Source: Rhizobacter koreensis
Lineage (GTDB): Bacteria > Pseudomonadota > Gammaproteobacteria > Burkholderiales > Burkholderiaceae_C
Direction: 5' to 3'
Length of the DNA stretch: 64,000 bases
Assembly (NCBI RefSeq): GCF_013366375.1
Contig: NZ_JABWMJ010000005.1
Location: forward strand, 124,001 to 188,000
This document shows, piece after piece, positions 17,286-27,103 of the stretch. Within the stretch, counting starts at the first letter, position 1, and each line of letters starts with the position of its first letter. The notes below the pieces were generated by a model. The model had not been told where the DNA came from and did no database searches. It worked only from the letters and a program-made list of their open reading frames with translations. The translations under genes were made by a program, and so were the position numbers.

Positions 17286-19655
17286 ATGCCGCTATGCGCC
17301 GCCCCGCCTCTCGTACGTGCGGGCTGCATCGTGTCGGCGACGATCGCGCTGGCGGCGCTGCCGGCCGCCGCATCCGCGCAAGGCGCTGCGGCGCCGGCGT
17401 CGGGGGAGGGGTCCGCCCCGCCGGCACCGTCCGCGCCGGCCAACGCCGAGGCCCCGGCCGCCGCGCCGGCCACGCTCGAGAAGATCGTGATCACCGGCTC
17501 GCGCATCGACGAGACCACCGAACGCCGTGAGTCGACCGCGGCGAAGATCGTGGTCGGGCGCGACGAGATCGAGCGCCACGGCGACACCACGCTCGGCGAC
17601 GTGCTCAAGCGCCTGCCGGGCATCACCGTCGACGGCCGCCCCGGCCGCGGCGGCGCGATCCGCATGCGCGGCCTGGGCGCCGGCTACACGCAGATCCTGC
17701 TCGACGGCGAACGCGTGCCGCCGGGCTTCTCGATCGACTCGCTGTCGCCGCAGCAGGTCGAGCGCATCGAGATCCTGCGCGCGCCGACCGCCGAGACTGG
17801 CGCGCGCGCGATCGCCGGCACCATCAACATCATCACGCGCGACGGTGCGAGCCGGCGCATCAACGACCTGCAGGTGGCGACCAGCGTCGAGGACGGCCGC
17901 GCGCAGGCGCGGGTCGCCTGGACGCGCAACGACCGGCTGGGTCCGCTCACGTTCAATCACTCGCTGTCGGCGTTCCGGCAGAGCCTCGCGACCGACAGCA
18001 CGACACGCACGCGCGCGGTCGACCTCGACGGCGGCGCGACGCTGCTCGACCAGCGGCTCGACGCGACCGCGCGCGAGCATCGCAGCGGCCTGCACGCGAC
18101 CGGCCGCCTGCAGTGGCGCGGCAGCGAGCCCGGCCACAGCGTGGTGCTGACCCCGTTCCTCGTGGTCGGGCGCGGCGACACGCGCCGCACGGGAGCGCTC
18201 GCGCAGGCCGTGCCGACGCGCGACTGCAGCGCGGGGCCGTCGCCGCCCGAAGATCCGACGCCGCTCTGCCCCTACGACGAGAGCCGCAGCGACGGCAGCG
18301 GGCGCTACGCCTTCGGCCGTCTCAACGGCGCGTGGCTGCGCCGCCTGACACCCGACGCGCGCATCGAGCTGCGCAGCGGCATCGGCCTCTTTCGCAACAC
18401 GCTGGAGCGCGTCGCGACCGAGCGCACCGACGGGCTGCAGACGCGCCGCGTCGACGACGACGCGACGACCCGCGACCGCAACCTCACCGCGAGCGGCAAG
18501 GTGATCGCGCTGCTCGCGGCCGATCACAACGTGGTCGCCGGCGTCGAGGCCGAGTCGAACCGGCGTCTCGATCGGCGCACCACGCTGCAGAACGGACGCC
18601 CGCTGCTGGTCGAGTTCGGCGACGACGTCGAGGCGTCGGCCACGCGCCTGGCCGCCTACGCGCAGGACGAGTGGAACGTGACGCCGAACTGGGCCGCGCA
18701 CGTCGGGCTGCGCTGGGAAGGCATCGCGACGCGCAGCAGCGCCAGCGCGGAAACGCCGCGAGCGACCAACCGGAGCAGCGTCTGGTCGCCGCTGTTGCAC
18801 GCGCTGTGGAAGCCCGACCCGAAGAGTCGCGATCAGGTGCGCATCAGCCTGACGCGCAGCTACCGCTCGCCGGGGCTCGCCGACCTCATCGCGCGCCCGG
18901 TGCCCAACGCGCGCTACCCGATCGACGGCCGCAACACCGCGACCCAGCCCGACCGCGCTGGCAATCCCGAGCTGCGGCCCGAGCTCGCGACCGGCGTCGA
19001 CGTCGCGCTCGAGCGCTATCTCGACGGCGGCGGCGTGCTGAGCGCGAGCGTGTTCCAGCGCTGGATCCGCGACTTCATGCGCAGCCAGACCACGCTCGAG
19101 ACGGTGCCGTGGTCGAGCCAGCCGCGCTACGTGGCCCGGCCGCGCAACATCGGCGACGCGGTCACGCAGGGCATCGAGCTGGAGGCCAAGTTCCGCCTCA
19201 GCCAGCTCGTCGACGGCGCGCCGCGCACCGACCTGCGGCTCAACGCGAGCGCGTTCCGTTCGCGCGTCCGATCGGTGCCCGGTCCCGACAACCGGCTCGA
19301 TCGCCAGCCGACGTACGTGCTCAACGCGGGCGCGGACCATCGCTTCACCGCGGTGCCGCTCGCGGTCGGGGGCAACATCAACGGGTCGCCGGGCTATCGC
19401 ACGCGGATCAGCGAGCTGCAGACGGTGCGGCAGGGTCGCAAGCTCGTGCTCGACGCCTACGCGCTGTGGATCGTCAGCCCGAGCCTGCAGCTGCGCATGA
19501 GCGCGAGCAACCTGAACCCGCTGGATGAGGTCACGGGCTCGGTGTTCGACGACGTGCGCAGCATCGACGGCCGCGCGCGCTCGGTGCGCGAGACGTCGAC
19601 CACCACGACACCGTCGTCGCTCAACCTGCAGCTGCGACTCGAAGCCAAGCTGTGA
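17286..19655 (+). CDS. TonB-dependent outer-membrane receptor
   Basis: A 789-residue receptor with a signal peptide (about 1-32, ending ASAQG), a Pro/Ala-rich spacer, then a TonB-box-like start of homology (LEKIVITGSRIDE). The plug domain (about 65-185) has LGDVLKRLPGITVDG, RMRGLGAGYTQILLDGERV and RAPTAETGARAIAGTINIITR. A 22-strand beta-barrel forms the rest, ending LNLQLRLEAKL. Unlike many barrels it does not end in an aromatic residue. Such receptors import siderophores, cobalamin, sugars or other large ligands using TonB energy; the ligand is not evident. The ABC operon at 19878 may not be related. Confidence 0.92.
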   Translation: MPLCAAPPLVRAGCIVSATIALAALPAAASAQGAAAPASGEGSAPPAPSAPANAEAPAAAPATLEKIVITGSRIDETTERRESTAAKIVVGRDEIERHGDTTLGDVLKRLPGITVDGRPGRGGAIRMRGLGAGYTQILLDGERVPPGFSIDSLSPQQVERIEILRAPTAETGARAIAGTINIITRDGASRRINDLQVATSVEDGRAQARVAWTRNDRLGPLTFNHSLSAFRQSLATDSTTRTRAVDLDGGATLLDQRLDATAREHRSGLHATGRLQWRGSEPGHSVVLTPFLVVGRGDTRRTGALAQAVPTRDCSAGPSPPEDPTPLCPYDESRSDGSGRYAFGRLNGAWLRRLTPDARIELRSGIGLFRNTLERVATERTDGLQTRRVDDDATTRDRNLTASGKVIALLAADHNVVAGVEAESNRRLDRRTTLQNGRPLLVEFGDDVEASATRLAAYAQDEWNVTPNWAAHVGLRWEGIATRSSASAETPRATNRSSVWSPLLHALWKPDPKSRDQVRISLTRSYRSPGLADLIARPVPNARYPIDGRNTATQPDRAGNPELRPELATGVDVALERYLDGGGVLSASVFQRWIRDFMRSQTTLETVPWSSQPRYVARPRNIGDAVTQGIELEAKFRLSQLVDGAPRTDLRLNASAFRSRVRSVPGPDNRLDRQPTYVLNAGADHRFTAVPLAVGGNINGSPGYRTRISELQTVRQGRKLVLDAYALWIVSPSLQLRMSASNLNPLDEVTGSVFDDVRSIDGRARSVRETSTTTTPSSLNLQLRLEAKL

Positions 19656-19711
19656 CGCAGGTGCGGCGCGCCACGTGCCGCGTTGCAAAAGGGTGATCCG
19701 CGCGTGTTCGC

Positions 19712-19731
19712 GCGTTCAGCATGCTGAACGC
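19712..19731. promoter_or_regulatory. 20-bp perfect palindrome, candidate operator for the second Liv operon
   Basis: GCGTTCAGCATGCTGAACGC is fully self-complementary. It lies 147 nt before the substrate-binding gene at 19878 and 57 nt after the TonB receptor. No T-tract follows, so a repressor or activator site is more likely than a terminator. Confidence 0.4.
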
Positions 19732-19877
19732 CGTCCGATAGGCGTGAAAACCCGCGCGCAAGCTCAGCGTTAAACCTACTGTCGGCGAAGCCCGATTTCA
19801 CGTCTCATCACGCCTTTGCCGCATGCGCCGCGTCGAGCCGCGCGCCCGCGGCCCAAACACCCTGAAGGACACGTGAC

Positions 19878-21104
19878 ATGACCGAGCCCTCGATCTCCCG
19901 CGCCGCACGCCTGGCGCCGCGCCGCGCCGTGCTGCGGGCACTCGCCGCGGTGGTGGCGTTCGGCGCCGCGCTGCCGGCGATCGCGCAGAACAAGGGCGAG
20001 ATCCGCATCGCCCACGTCTACAGCAAGACCGGCCCGCTCGAGGCCTACGGCAAGCAGACGCAGACCGGCCTGATGATGGGCCTCGAATACGCGACCGGCG
20101 GCACCATGACCGTCGGCGGGAAGAAGCTCACGGTGATCGAGAAGGACGACCAGGGCAAGCCCGACGTCGGCAAGAGCCTGCTCGCCACCGCCTACGCCGA
20201 CGACAAGGCCGACGTCGCGGTCGGCCCGTCGTCGTCGGGGGTCGCCCTCGCGCTGCTGCCGGTGGCCGAGGAGTACAAGAAGATCCTGCTCGTCGAGCCG
20301 GCGGTCGCCGACGCGATCACCGGCGAGAAGTGGAACCGCTACATCTTCCGCACCGGCCGCAACAGCTCGCAGGACGCGATCTCGAACGCGGTCGCGCTCG
20401 ACAAGCCCGGCGTCACGATCGCGACGCTCGGCCAGGACTACGCGTTCGGGCGTGACGGCGTGAAGGCATTCAAGGACGCGATCAAGAAGGCCAAGGTCGT
20501 CCACGAGGAATACCTGCCGCCCAACACCACCGACTTCACCGCCGGCACGCAGCGCCTCATTGACGCGCTCAAGAACCAGCCGGGCCGCAAGGTGGTGTGG
20601 ATCATCTGGGCCGGTGCGAGCAACCCCTTCAAGATCGCCGACGACCTCAAGCGCAACAACATCGAGGTCGCGACCGGCGGCAACATCCTCCCGGCGATGG
20701 TCGCGTACAAGCAGCTGCCGGGCATGGAAGGCGCGGCCTACTACTACTTCGGCATGCCGAAGAACCCGGTCAACGAGTGGCTGGTCGCCAACCACTACAG
20801 CAAGTTCAAGTCGCCGCCCGACTTCTTCACCGCCGGCGGCATGGCCGCCGGCATCGCGCTGGTCGAGGCGCTCAAGAAGACCGCGGGCGACACCAGCACC
20901 GAGAAGCTCATCCGCACCATGGAAGGCATGAGCTTCGACTCGCCCAAGGGCAAGATGACGTTCCGCAAGGAAGACCATCAGGCGATGCAGTCGATGTACC
21001 ACTTCCGCATCAAGAACGACCCGGCGTTCGCCTGGGGCGTTCCGGAGCTGATCCGCGAGATCAAGCCGGAAGAGATGCAGGTGCCGATCAAGAACAAGCG
21101 TTAG
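19878..21104 (+). CDS. Liv-type ABC transporter substrate-binding protein (locus 2)
   Basis: A 408-residue periplasmic type I binding protein. A long basic n-region precedes a signal peptide ending about residue 36 (LPAIAQ). The mature part begins with EIRIAHVYSKTGPLEAYGKQT, the LivK-like first strand. It contains VGPSSSGVALALLPVAEEYK and LGQDYAFGRDGVKAFKDAIK, typical of amino-acid or amide receptors. It is the first gene of a five-gene operon with separate ATPases and permeases. Ligand unknown; closely related subfamilies bind aromatic or short-chain amides as well as Leu/Ile/Val. Confidence 0.9.
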   Translation: MTEPSISRAARLAPRRAVLRALAAVVAFGAALPAIAQNKGEIRIAHVYSKTGPLEAYGKQTQTGLMMGLEYATGGTMTVGGKKLTVIEKDDQGKPDVGKSLLATAYADDKADVAVGPSSSGVALALLPVAEEYKKILLVEPAVADAITGEKWNRYIFRTGRNSSQDAISNAVALDKPGVTIATLGQDYAFGRDGVKAFKDAIKKAKVVHEEYLPPNTTDFTAGTQRLIDALKNQPGRKVVWIIWAGASNPFKIADDLKRNNIEVATGGNILPAMVAYKQLPGMEGAAYYYFGMPKNPVNEWLVANHYSKFKSPPDFFTAGGMAAGIALVEALKKTAGDTSTEKLIRTMEGMSFDSPKGKMTFRKEDHQAMQSMYHFRIKNDPAFAWGVPELIREIKPEEMQVPIKNKR

Positions 21105-21176
21105 GCCGGACCTTCGGCCGTCCTGACTCGGCGGGTTCGAACGGCTTGCGCCGTCCGACCCGCCGCCGCACGCCTC

Positions 21177-21938
21177 ATGCTCGAAACCCGAGAGCTCACG
21201 ATCCGCTTCGGCGGCCACGTCGCGGTCGACCGCGTGACCTGCGCGTTCGCGCCGGGCACGCTGACCGCGATCGTCGGCCCGAACGGCGCCGGCAAGACGA
21301 CCTACTTCAACCTCGTCTCGGGCCAGCTCCGCGCGAGCGCCGGGTCGGTGCATCTGGATGGCGCCGACATCACGCGCGAGCCGGTGGCCGTGCGCGCGCG
21401 ACGCGGGCTCGGCCGGGCGTTCCAGCTGACCCAGCTGTTCCCCAACCTCAGCGTGCTCGAGAACGTGCGCCTGGCCGTGCAGTCGCGGCACCGCGTCGGT
21501 CTCGACCTCTGGTCGGTGTGGCTCGACCATCGCCGCACGCTCGAGCACGCGCGTTCGCTGGTCGCGCGGGTGCGCCTCGACGACCGCGCCGACCTGCCGG
21601 CGAGCAGCCTGCCGCACGGCGACCAGCGCAAGCTCGAGGTCGCGATGCTGATCGCGCTCGAGCCCAGCGTCTACATGTTCGACGAGCCGACCGCCGGCAT
21701 GAGCGTCGACGACGTGCCGATCATCCTCGACCTGATCCGCAGCCTGAAAACCGAGCGCGACAAGACGATCCTGCTGGTCGAGCACAAGATGGACGTGGTG
21801 CGCGAGCTCGCCGATCGCATCGTCGTGCTGCACAACGGCCAGCTCGTCGCCGATGGCGAGCCGGCCGCGGTGATCGCCTCGCCAATCGTGCAGCAGGCCT
21901 ACCTCGGCGTCGCGCCGGAGACCGAGGCCGTGGCGTGA
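21177..21938 (+). CDS. livG: Liv-type ABC transporter ATPase, LivG-like
   Basis: A 253-residue cytoplasmic ATPase. Walker A is GPNGAGKTTYFNLVSG, the Q-loop region is GRAFQLTQLFPNLSVLENVR, the signature position is SSLPHGDQRKLEVAM (LPHGDQ in place of LSGGQ, common in LivG), and Walker B is YMFDEPTAGMSVDD. The C-terminal extension YLGVAPE is typical of LivG. It lies 72 nt after the binding protein, and a LivF-like partner follows. Confidence 0.92.
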   Translation: MLETRELTIRFGGHVAVDRVTCAFAPGTLTAIVGPNGAGKTTYFNLVSGQLRASAGSVHLDGADITREPVAVRARRGLGRAFQLTQLFPNLSVLENVRLAVQSRHRVGLDLWSVWLDHRRTLEHARSLVARVRLDDRADLPASSLPHGDQRKLEVAMLIALEPSVYMFDEPTAGMSVDDVPIILDLIRSLKTERDKTILLVEHKMDVVRELADRIVVLHNGQLVADGEPAAVIASPIVQQAYLGVAPETEAVA

Positions 21939-21999
21939 GCACCTTTGCGTTTTGGTCCGACCATTCCGCCGCCGCGGGGCGCGGCACGGGAGCGGCGCG

Positions 22000-22764
<765 letters not shown>

Positions 22765-22825
22765 CGAACGCCGTCCTGCATCAACGGTCTGGCCGATCCG
22801 CCGCAACCTGCCGGAGCACGCAGCC

Positions 22826-23860
22826 GTGACCACTGCCGCCACCACCGCGCCGCCGGCCGCGACCGCACCCGACGCGCTGCCGCGCACCCGCTTCGACGCG
22901 CTGCCGGTCGCGCTCGCGCTCGCGATCGCGCTCGTCGCGTGGCCCGCGGTCGGCTCGACCTCGACCTGGCTCACGCTCACGTTCGCCGGCCTCGCGATGG
23001 GGATGATCGTGTTCATCGCCGCGTCGGGACTCACGCTGGTGTTCGGCCTGATGGACGTGCTGAACTTCGGCCACAGCCTGTTCATCGCGCTCGGCGCGTA
23101 CGTCGCGAGCAGCGTGTTCGGCGCGATGCTCGGCTGGACCAGCGTGCCGAGCATGGGTCCCAACGTGGCAGCGGTGGGGGTCGCGGTGTTCGCCGCGATG
23201 GCGCTCTGCGGCGTCGCCGGGCTCGGCTTCGAACGCGTGATCGTGCGGCCGGTCTACGGGCAGCACCTCAAGCAGATCCTGGTGACGATCGGCGGCGCGA
23301 TCGTCGGCGAGGAGCTGATCAAGGTGGTCTGGGGCCCGCAGCAGATCCCGCTGCCGCTGCCCGAGGCGCTGCGCGGCTCGGTGCTGGTCGGACCGGCTGC
23401 GGTCGAGCGCTTCCGCCTCGTCGCCGTGGTGGTCGGCCTTGTCGTGCTCGCGGGGCTGCTCTACACGCTCAACCGCACCAAGATCGGCCTCCTGATCCGC
23501 GCCGGCGTGCAGGACCGCGAGATGGTCGAGAGCCTCGGCTACCGCATCCGCCGCCTCTTCGTCGGCGTGTTAGCCGCCGGCTCGGCGCTCGCGGGCCTCG
23601 GCGGCGCGCTCTGGGGCATGAACCAGCAGATCGTCACGCCGCAGATCGGCGGCACCGTCAATGTCCTGCTGTTCATCGTGATCATCATCGGCGGCCTCGG
23701 CTCGACGCTCGGCTGCCTGGTCGGCGCGCTGCTCGTGGGCCTGCTCTCGAACTACGTCGGCTTCCTGGCGCCCAAGCTCGCGATGTTCTCGAGCATCGGC
23801 CTCATGGTCGCCGTGCTGGTGTGGCGGCCGCAGGGGCTGTATCCGGTGGCGAACCGCTGA
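22826..23860 (+). CDS. livH: Liv-type ABC permease, LivH-like
   Basis: A 344-residue inner-membrane permease with about eight helices. The N-terminal tail is Ala/Thr-rich and about 25 residues longer than in standard LivH. Conserved segments are ASGLTLVFGLMDVLNFGHS and the coupling loop IRAGVQDREMVESLGYRI, which contacts the ATPase. The start is a GTG at 22826. Its position between livF and livM in one orientation supports a single operon. Confidence 0.92.
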   Translation: MTTAATTAPPAATAPDALPRTRFDALPVALALAIALVAWPAVGSTSTWLTLTFAGLAMGMIVFIAASGLTLVFGLMDVLNFGHSLFIALGAYVASSVFGAMLGWTSVPSMGPNVAAVGVAVFAAMALCGVAGLGFERVIVRPVYGQHLKQILVTIGGAIVGEELIKVVWGPQQIPLPLPEALRGSVLVGPAAVERFRLVAVVVGLVVLAGLLYTLNRTKIGLLIRAGVQDREMVESLGYRIRRLFVGVLAAGSALAGLGGALWGMNQQIVTPQIGGTVNVLLFIVIIIGGLGSTLGCLVGALLVGLLSNYVGFLAPKLAMFSSIGLMVAVLVWRPQGLYPVANR

Positions 23861-23925
23861 TGAGGCTCGACGCTGCCTTCGTTCGCGCCGCCTCCGCCGC
23901 ACTGCATGCGCGAGGCCGCTGACCC

Positions 23926-24996
23926 ATGCTGACGCGCCTTCTCTCGCACGACCTGCCGCGCAACCGCCTGCTCTCGGTGGTGCTGCTCGTCGTCCTCGTC
24001 GCGCTGGCCGCTGCGCCGTTCCTGTTCGCGTCGACCCGGGCGCTCAACGTCGCGGCCAAGGTGATGGTCTTCATCGTGCTGGCGGCGAGCTTCGACCTGC
24101 TGCTCGGCTACACCGGCATCGTGAGCTTCGCACACACCATGTTCTTCGGCATCGGTGCGTACGGCGTCGCGATCGCGTCGACGCACTGGGGGCCGGGCTG
24201 GGCCGCGGTCGCGGTCGGCGCGCTGGCGGCGCTGCTGCTCGCGGCACTGCTGTCGTTCGTGATCGGCCTCTTCAGCCTGCGCGTGCGGGCGATCTTCTTC
24301 GCCATGATCACGCTCGCGGTGGCGTCGGCGTTCCTCACGCTGGCCTCGCAGCTCTCGGCGTTCACCGGCGGCGAGGACGGGCTCACGTTCAGGGTGCCCG
24401 AGGCGCTGCAGCCCGGCACGCAGTATGTCGACGACCCGGTGCTCGGCGCGTCGGTCGACGGCCGCTTCGTCACCTACTACCTGCTGTTCGTGGTGTCGCT
24501 CGGGCTCGTGCTCGCGATGCTGCGCATCGTCAACTCGCCGTTCGGGCGCGTGCTGCAGGCGATCCGCGAGAACGACTTCCGTGCCGAGGCGATCGGCTAC
24601 CGCACCGTCGTCTACCGCACCCTCTCGAACGTGCTCGCCGCGCTGTTCGCCGCGCTCGCCGGCGTGCTGCTCGCGCTCTGGCTGCGCTACAACGGGCCGG
24701 ACACCACGCTGTCGTTCGAGATCATGCTCGACGTGCTGCTGATCGTCGTGATCGGCGGCATGGGCACGATCTACGGCGCCGTGGTCGGCAGCGTGCTGCT
24801 GGTGCTCGCGCAGAACTACCTGCAGGACCTCATGAAGGTGGGCGCCGGCGCGGTGGAAGGCGTGCCGGTGCTCTCGCAGCTGATCTCGCCCGACCGCTGG
24901 CTGCTCTGGCTCGGCATCCTGTTCGTGCTGTCGGTCTACTACTTCCCGAGCGGGGTGGTGGGGCGACTGCGCGCGTGGCGCGCGCGGCGCCGCTGA
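23926..24996 (+). CDS. livM: Liv-type ABC permease, LivM-like
   Basis: A 356-residue inner-membrane permease. LLGYTGIVSFAHTMFFGIGAYG is the LivM signature helix, and IRENDFRAEAIGY is the coupling loop. The C-terminal Arg-rich tail is cytoplasmic. It is the last gene of the locus-2 transporter and is convergent with the RcnB-like gene, with only 39 nt between the stops. That gap contains a GC-rich hairpin (GGGCCGG/CCGGCCC) without a T-tract. Confidence 0.92.
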   Translation: MLTRLLSHDLPRNRLLSVVLLVVLVALAAAPFLFASTRALNVAAKVMVFIVLAASFDLLLGYTGIVSFAHTMFFGIGAYGVAIASTHWGPGWAAVAVGALAALLLAALLSFVIGLFSLRVRAIFFAMITLAVASAFLTLASQLSAFTGGEDGLTFRVPEALQPGTQYVDDPVLGASVDGRFVTYYLLFVVSLGLVLAMLRIVNSPFGRVLQAIRENDFRAEAIGYRTVVYRTLSNVLAALFAALAGVLLALWLRYNGPDTTLSFEIMLDVLLIVVIGGMGTIYGAVVGSVLLVLAQNYLQDLMKVGAGAVEGVPVLSQLISPDRWLLWLGILFVLSVYYFPSGVVGRLRAWRARRR

Positions 24997-25035
24997 AGCC
25001 CGCTCGGGGCCGGGCGTGCCCGCCGGCCCGACGAG

Positions 25036-25509
25036 TCAGTGGTTGATGATCAGGTCGGCGATCACGCCGCTCGCGATCGCGACCAGCAGGTAGTCGGACC
25101 CGTGCTGCACCCAGTGGTAGCCACGCGGCGGTTGGCGCAGGCGGTGGCCGCGCCAGTCGTCGACCACGTAGTGGCGGGTGCGGTACTCGGGCGGCAGCCG
25201 GCCGCCGCGGTGCCACTCGCGGCGCTGCTCGAATCTCCGCTGGTCCGACCAGTTGTCGCGGCGCGCTTCGCGCCAGCGATCACCGTCGCGGCCGCGGCGG
25301 TCGCCTCGGTCGTCGCGGTCGCGCGTGTAGCTGCGGCCGCGATCGCCACGGTCATGGTCGCCGCGGTCGTGATCGCCGCCCCGACGCATGTCGCTGCCGC
25401 GGTCGCGGCCGCCGCGATCGTGGTCGCCGCGGGGCTGGGCCAACGTCGCCGCACTGCCGAGCATCAGGGCCAGTGCCGCGATGGAGCTGACGATCTTGCG
25501 GGTCTTCAT
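25036..25509 (-). CDS. RcnB family periplasmic protein with Asp/Arg/Gly/His repeats
   Basis: A 157-residue exported protein. The signal peptide (about 1-25, ending TLAQ) is followed by a strongly repetitive Asp-Arg-Gly-His region (about 26-90, with repeated DHDRGD units) and a C-terminal RcnB-type domain (about 95-157: LPPEYRTRHYVVDDW, GYHWVQHGSDYLLV, ending in a hydrophobic segment). RcnB in Escherichia coli tunes nickel and cobalt efflux from the periplasm, but most proteobacterial homologues are uncharacterised. The His/Asp-rich repeats could bind metal ions; that is inference. It is divergent from the Bug gene at 26058 across a long gap. Confidence 0.85.
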   Translation of the reverse strand: MKTRKIVSSIAALALMLGSAATLAQPRGDHDRGGRDRGSDMRRGGDHDRGDHDRGDRGRSYTRDRDDRGDRRGRDGDRWREARRDNWSDQRRFEQRREWHRGGRLPPEYRTRHYVVDDWRGHRLRQPPRGYHWVQHGSDYLLVAIASGVIADLIINH

Positions 25510-26057
25510 GGCGTGCCCCCTTGAGCTGAACGAGGGCCGATGTTCGGCGCGGGGGCGCGTCGCTTACGTAGGAAAAGGGGTCACCGGCGCGTCGGCCGTT
25601 TGCGCGTGGCGGACGCGGGGTTTGGATGTCGATGCGTGGGGTCTCGAGCGCGGGGCACGATCGGACGAGCGTCGCACGACACCGCGATTGCCGACAGCGG
25701 CTTGGCCGACGATTGCGGCCGCAGCACGCGCGCGTCGCCTCCTTCGGTGGCGCCCCCACCGGCACGACCCACTCGTTCGCCGGCTCGGTTCGAACGGCCG
25801 CCCGCGCGCTGCGATCGGTTCTCGAGCCGCGGGCTACAGCTCGCGAGCGCCGGCTGCGTGCGGGACCGTCGACCGGGGTGTCGCCCAGATGCCCTTGCGA
25901 GGGTCGCCGACCTGCAAAGGTCGCGCCGATTCATACCAAAAGCCGGATCGATGGATCAGAAGAAATTATCGATTGGACCGTGGCCCTTGCGATGCCAATA
26001 CTGCGCGCCCATCGGAACCTGCAGTCAGCAGGAGCCGCAACGATCGGAGACGAGACC
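25510..26057. other. 548-bp intergenic region without a recognised gene
   Basis: It lies between the divergent RcnB-like and Bug genes. In-frame openings through it encode only low-complexity Arg/Ala/Pro text without a family match. Bases about 25930-25985 are clearly AT-richer than their surroundings and are the likeliest promoter zone for the 26058 gene. I saw no terminator, RNA gene or operator that I could support. Confidence 0.5.
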
Positions 26058-27020
26058 ATGATTCGACGCACCCTGCTGGCGCTGACCGCCGCCACCCTCT
26101 GCTCGGGAGCCCTCGCGCAGGCGTACCCGGCCAAGCCGATCCGCCTCGTGGTGCCGTTCCCGCCGGGCGGGGGCACCGACATCATCGCGCGCGAGGTGTC
26201 GCAGAAGGTCGCCTCCAGCACGGGCTGGACCTTCGTCATCGAGAACAAGCCGGGCGCCGGCGGCAACCTCGGCGTCGACTCGGCGGCCAAGGCACCGCCC
26301 GACGGCTACACGCTCGTGCTTGGTCAGACCAGCAACCTCGCGATCAATCCGTCGCTCTACAGCAAGCTGCCGTACGACCCGCTGAAGGACCTGGCGCCGA
26401 TCGGCCTCGTCGCCACCGCGCCGCTGGTCATCGTGGTTCCGGTCAACTCGCCGTACAAGACCCTGGCGGACCTCGTCGCGGCTGCCAAGGCGAACCCGGG
26501 TGGCGTCAACTTCGCGTCGCCCGGCAACGGCACCGTCGCCCACCTCACCGGCGAGCAGTTCCAGAGGACCGCCGGCGTCAAGTTCCAGCACGTGCCCTAC
26601 AAGGGCGCGAACCAGGCCCTTACCGACGTGATCAGCGGCCAGGTCCAGCTGTACATGTCGTCGGTGCCTTCGGTGCTCGGGCAGATCAAGCAGGGCAAGC
26701 TGCGCCCGCTCGCGGTCACGTCGGCCAAGCGCGTCGGCGACCTGCCGCAGACGCCTGCCGTCGGCGAGTCCGGCTACAAGGGCTTCGACGCGGTGACGTG
26801 GTTCGGCCTGCTCGCGCCGGCCGGAACCCCGAAGGACGTGATCGCGCGGCTGAACACCGAATTCAACAAGGCACTCCAGCAGCCCGACCTGCGCAAGCGC
26901 CTCGACGACGAAGGAGCCGAGCCCGCGGGCGGTTCGCCCGAGCAGTTCGCGGCCCTCATCAAGGAGGACATGGCGCGCTGGGGCCGGACCGTCAAGGAAT
27001 CCGGCGTCCGCATCGACTGA
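26058..27020 (+). CDS. Bug family (tripartite tricarboxylate) periplasmic solute-binding protein
   Basis: A 320-residue TctC-like receptor. The signal peptide covers about 1-20 (ending ALAQ). The mature part begins AYPAKPIRLVVPFPPGGGTD, the Bug signature with the first ligand-binding loop. FVIENKPGAGGNLG and VPYKGANQALTDVISGQVQ are the second-lobe motifs. No tctA/tctB membrane genes are nearby, so it is an orphan receptor, as is common in Burkholderiales. It leads a catabolic group (RraA-like aldolase, 2-hydroxyacid dehydrogenase), which suggests a hydroxy- or keto-acid ligand; that is contextual inference. Confidence 0.92.
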   Translation: MIRRTLLALTAATLCSGALAQAYPAKPIRLVVPFPPGGGTDIIAREVSQKVASSTGWTFVIENKPGAGGNLGVDSAAKAPPDGYTLVLGQTSNLAINPSLYSKLPYDPLKDLAPIGLVATAPLVIVVPVNSPYKTLADLVAAAKANPGGVNFASPGNGTVAHLTGEQFQRTAGVKFQHVPYKGANQALTDVISGQVQLYMSSVPSVLGQIKQGKLRPLAVTSAKRVGDLPQTPAVGESGYKGFDAVTWFGLLAPAGTPKDVIARLNTEFNKALQQPDLRKRLDDEGAEPAGGSPEQFAALIKEDMARWGRTVKESGVRID

Positions 27021-27103
27021 TCGATCGCTCGCGCCGCACCCCGCCCGCGGGGTGCCCGCCTGCCGCGCATGCGCGGCTCCCCGACACATCCTGGAGACCT
27101 TTC

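Noticed and set aside
24997..25035. Bidirectional terminator between livM and the RcnB-like gene
   Set aside because: The GGGCCGG/CCGGCCC hairpin is strong but lacks T-tracts on both sides; left as a note only.
25388..26057. Long plus-strand frame running from the RcnB gene into the Bug/RraA genes
   Set aside because: Only its 3' end (the RraA-like gene) has homology-like sequence; the rest is antisense or out-of-frame text without an RBS.
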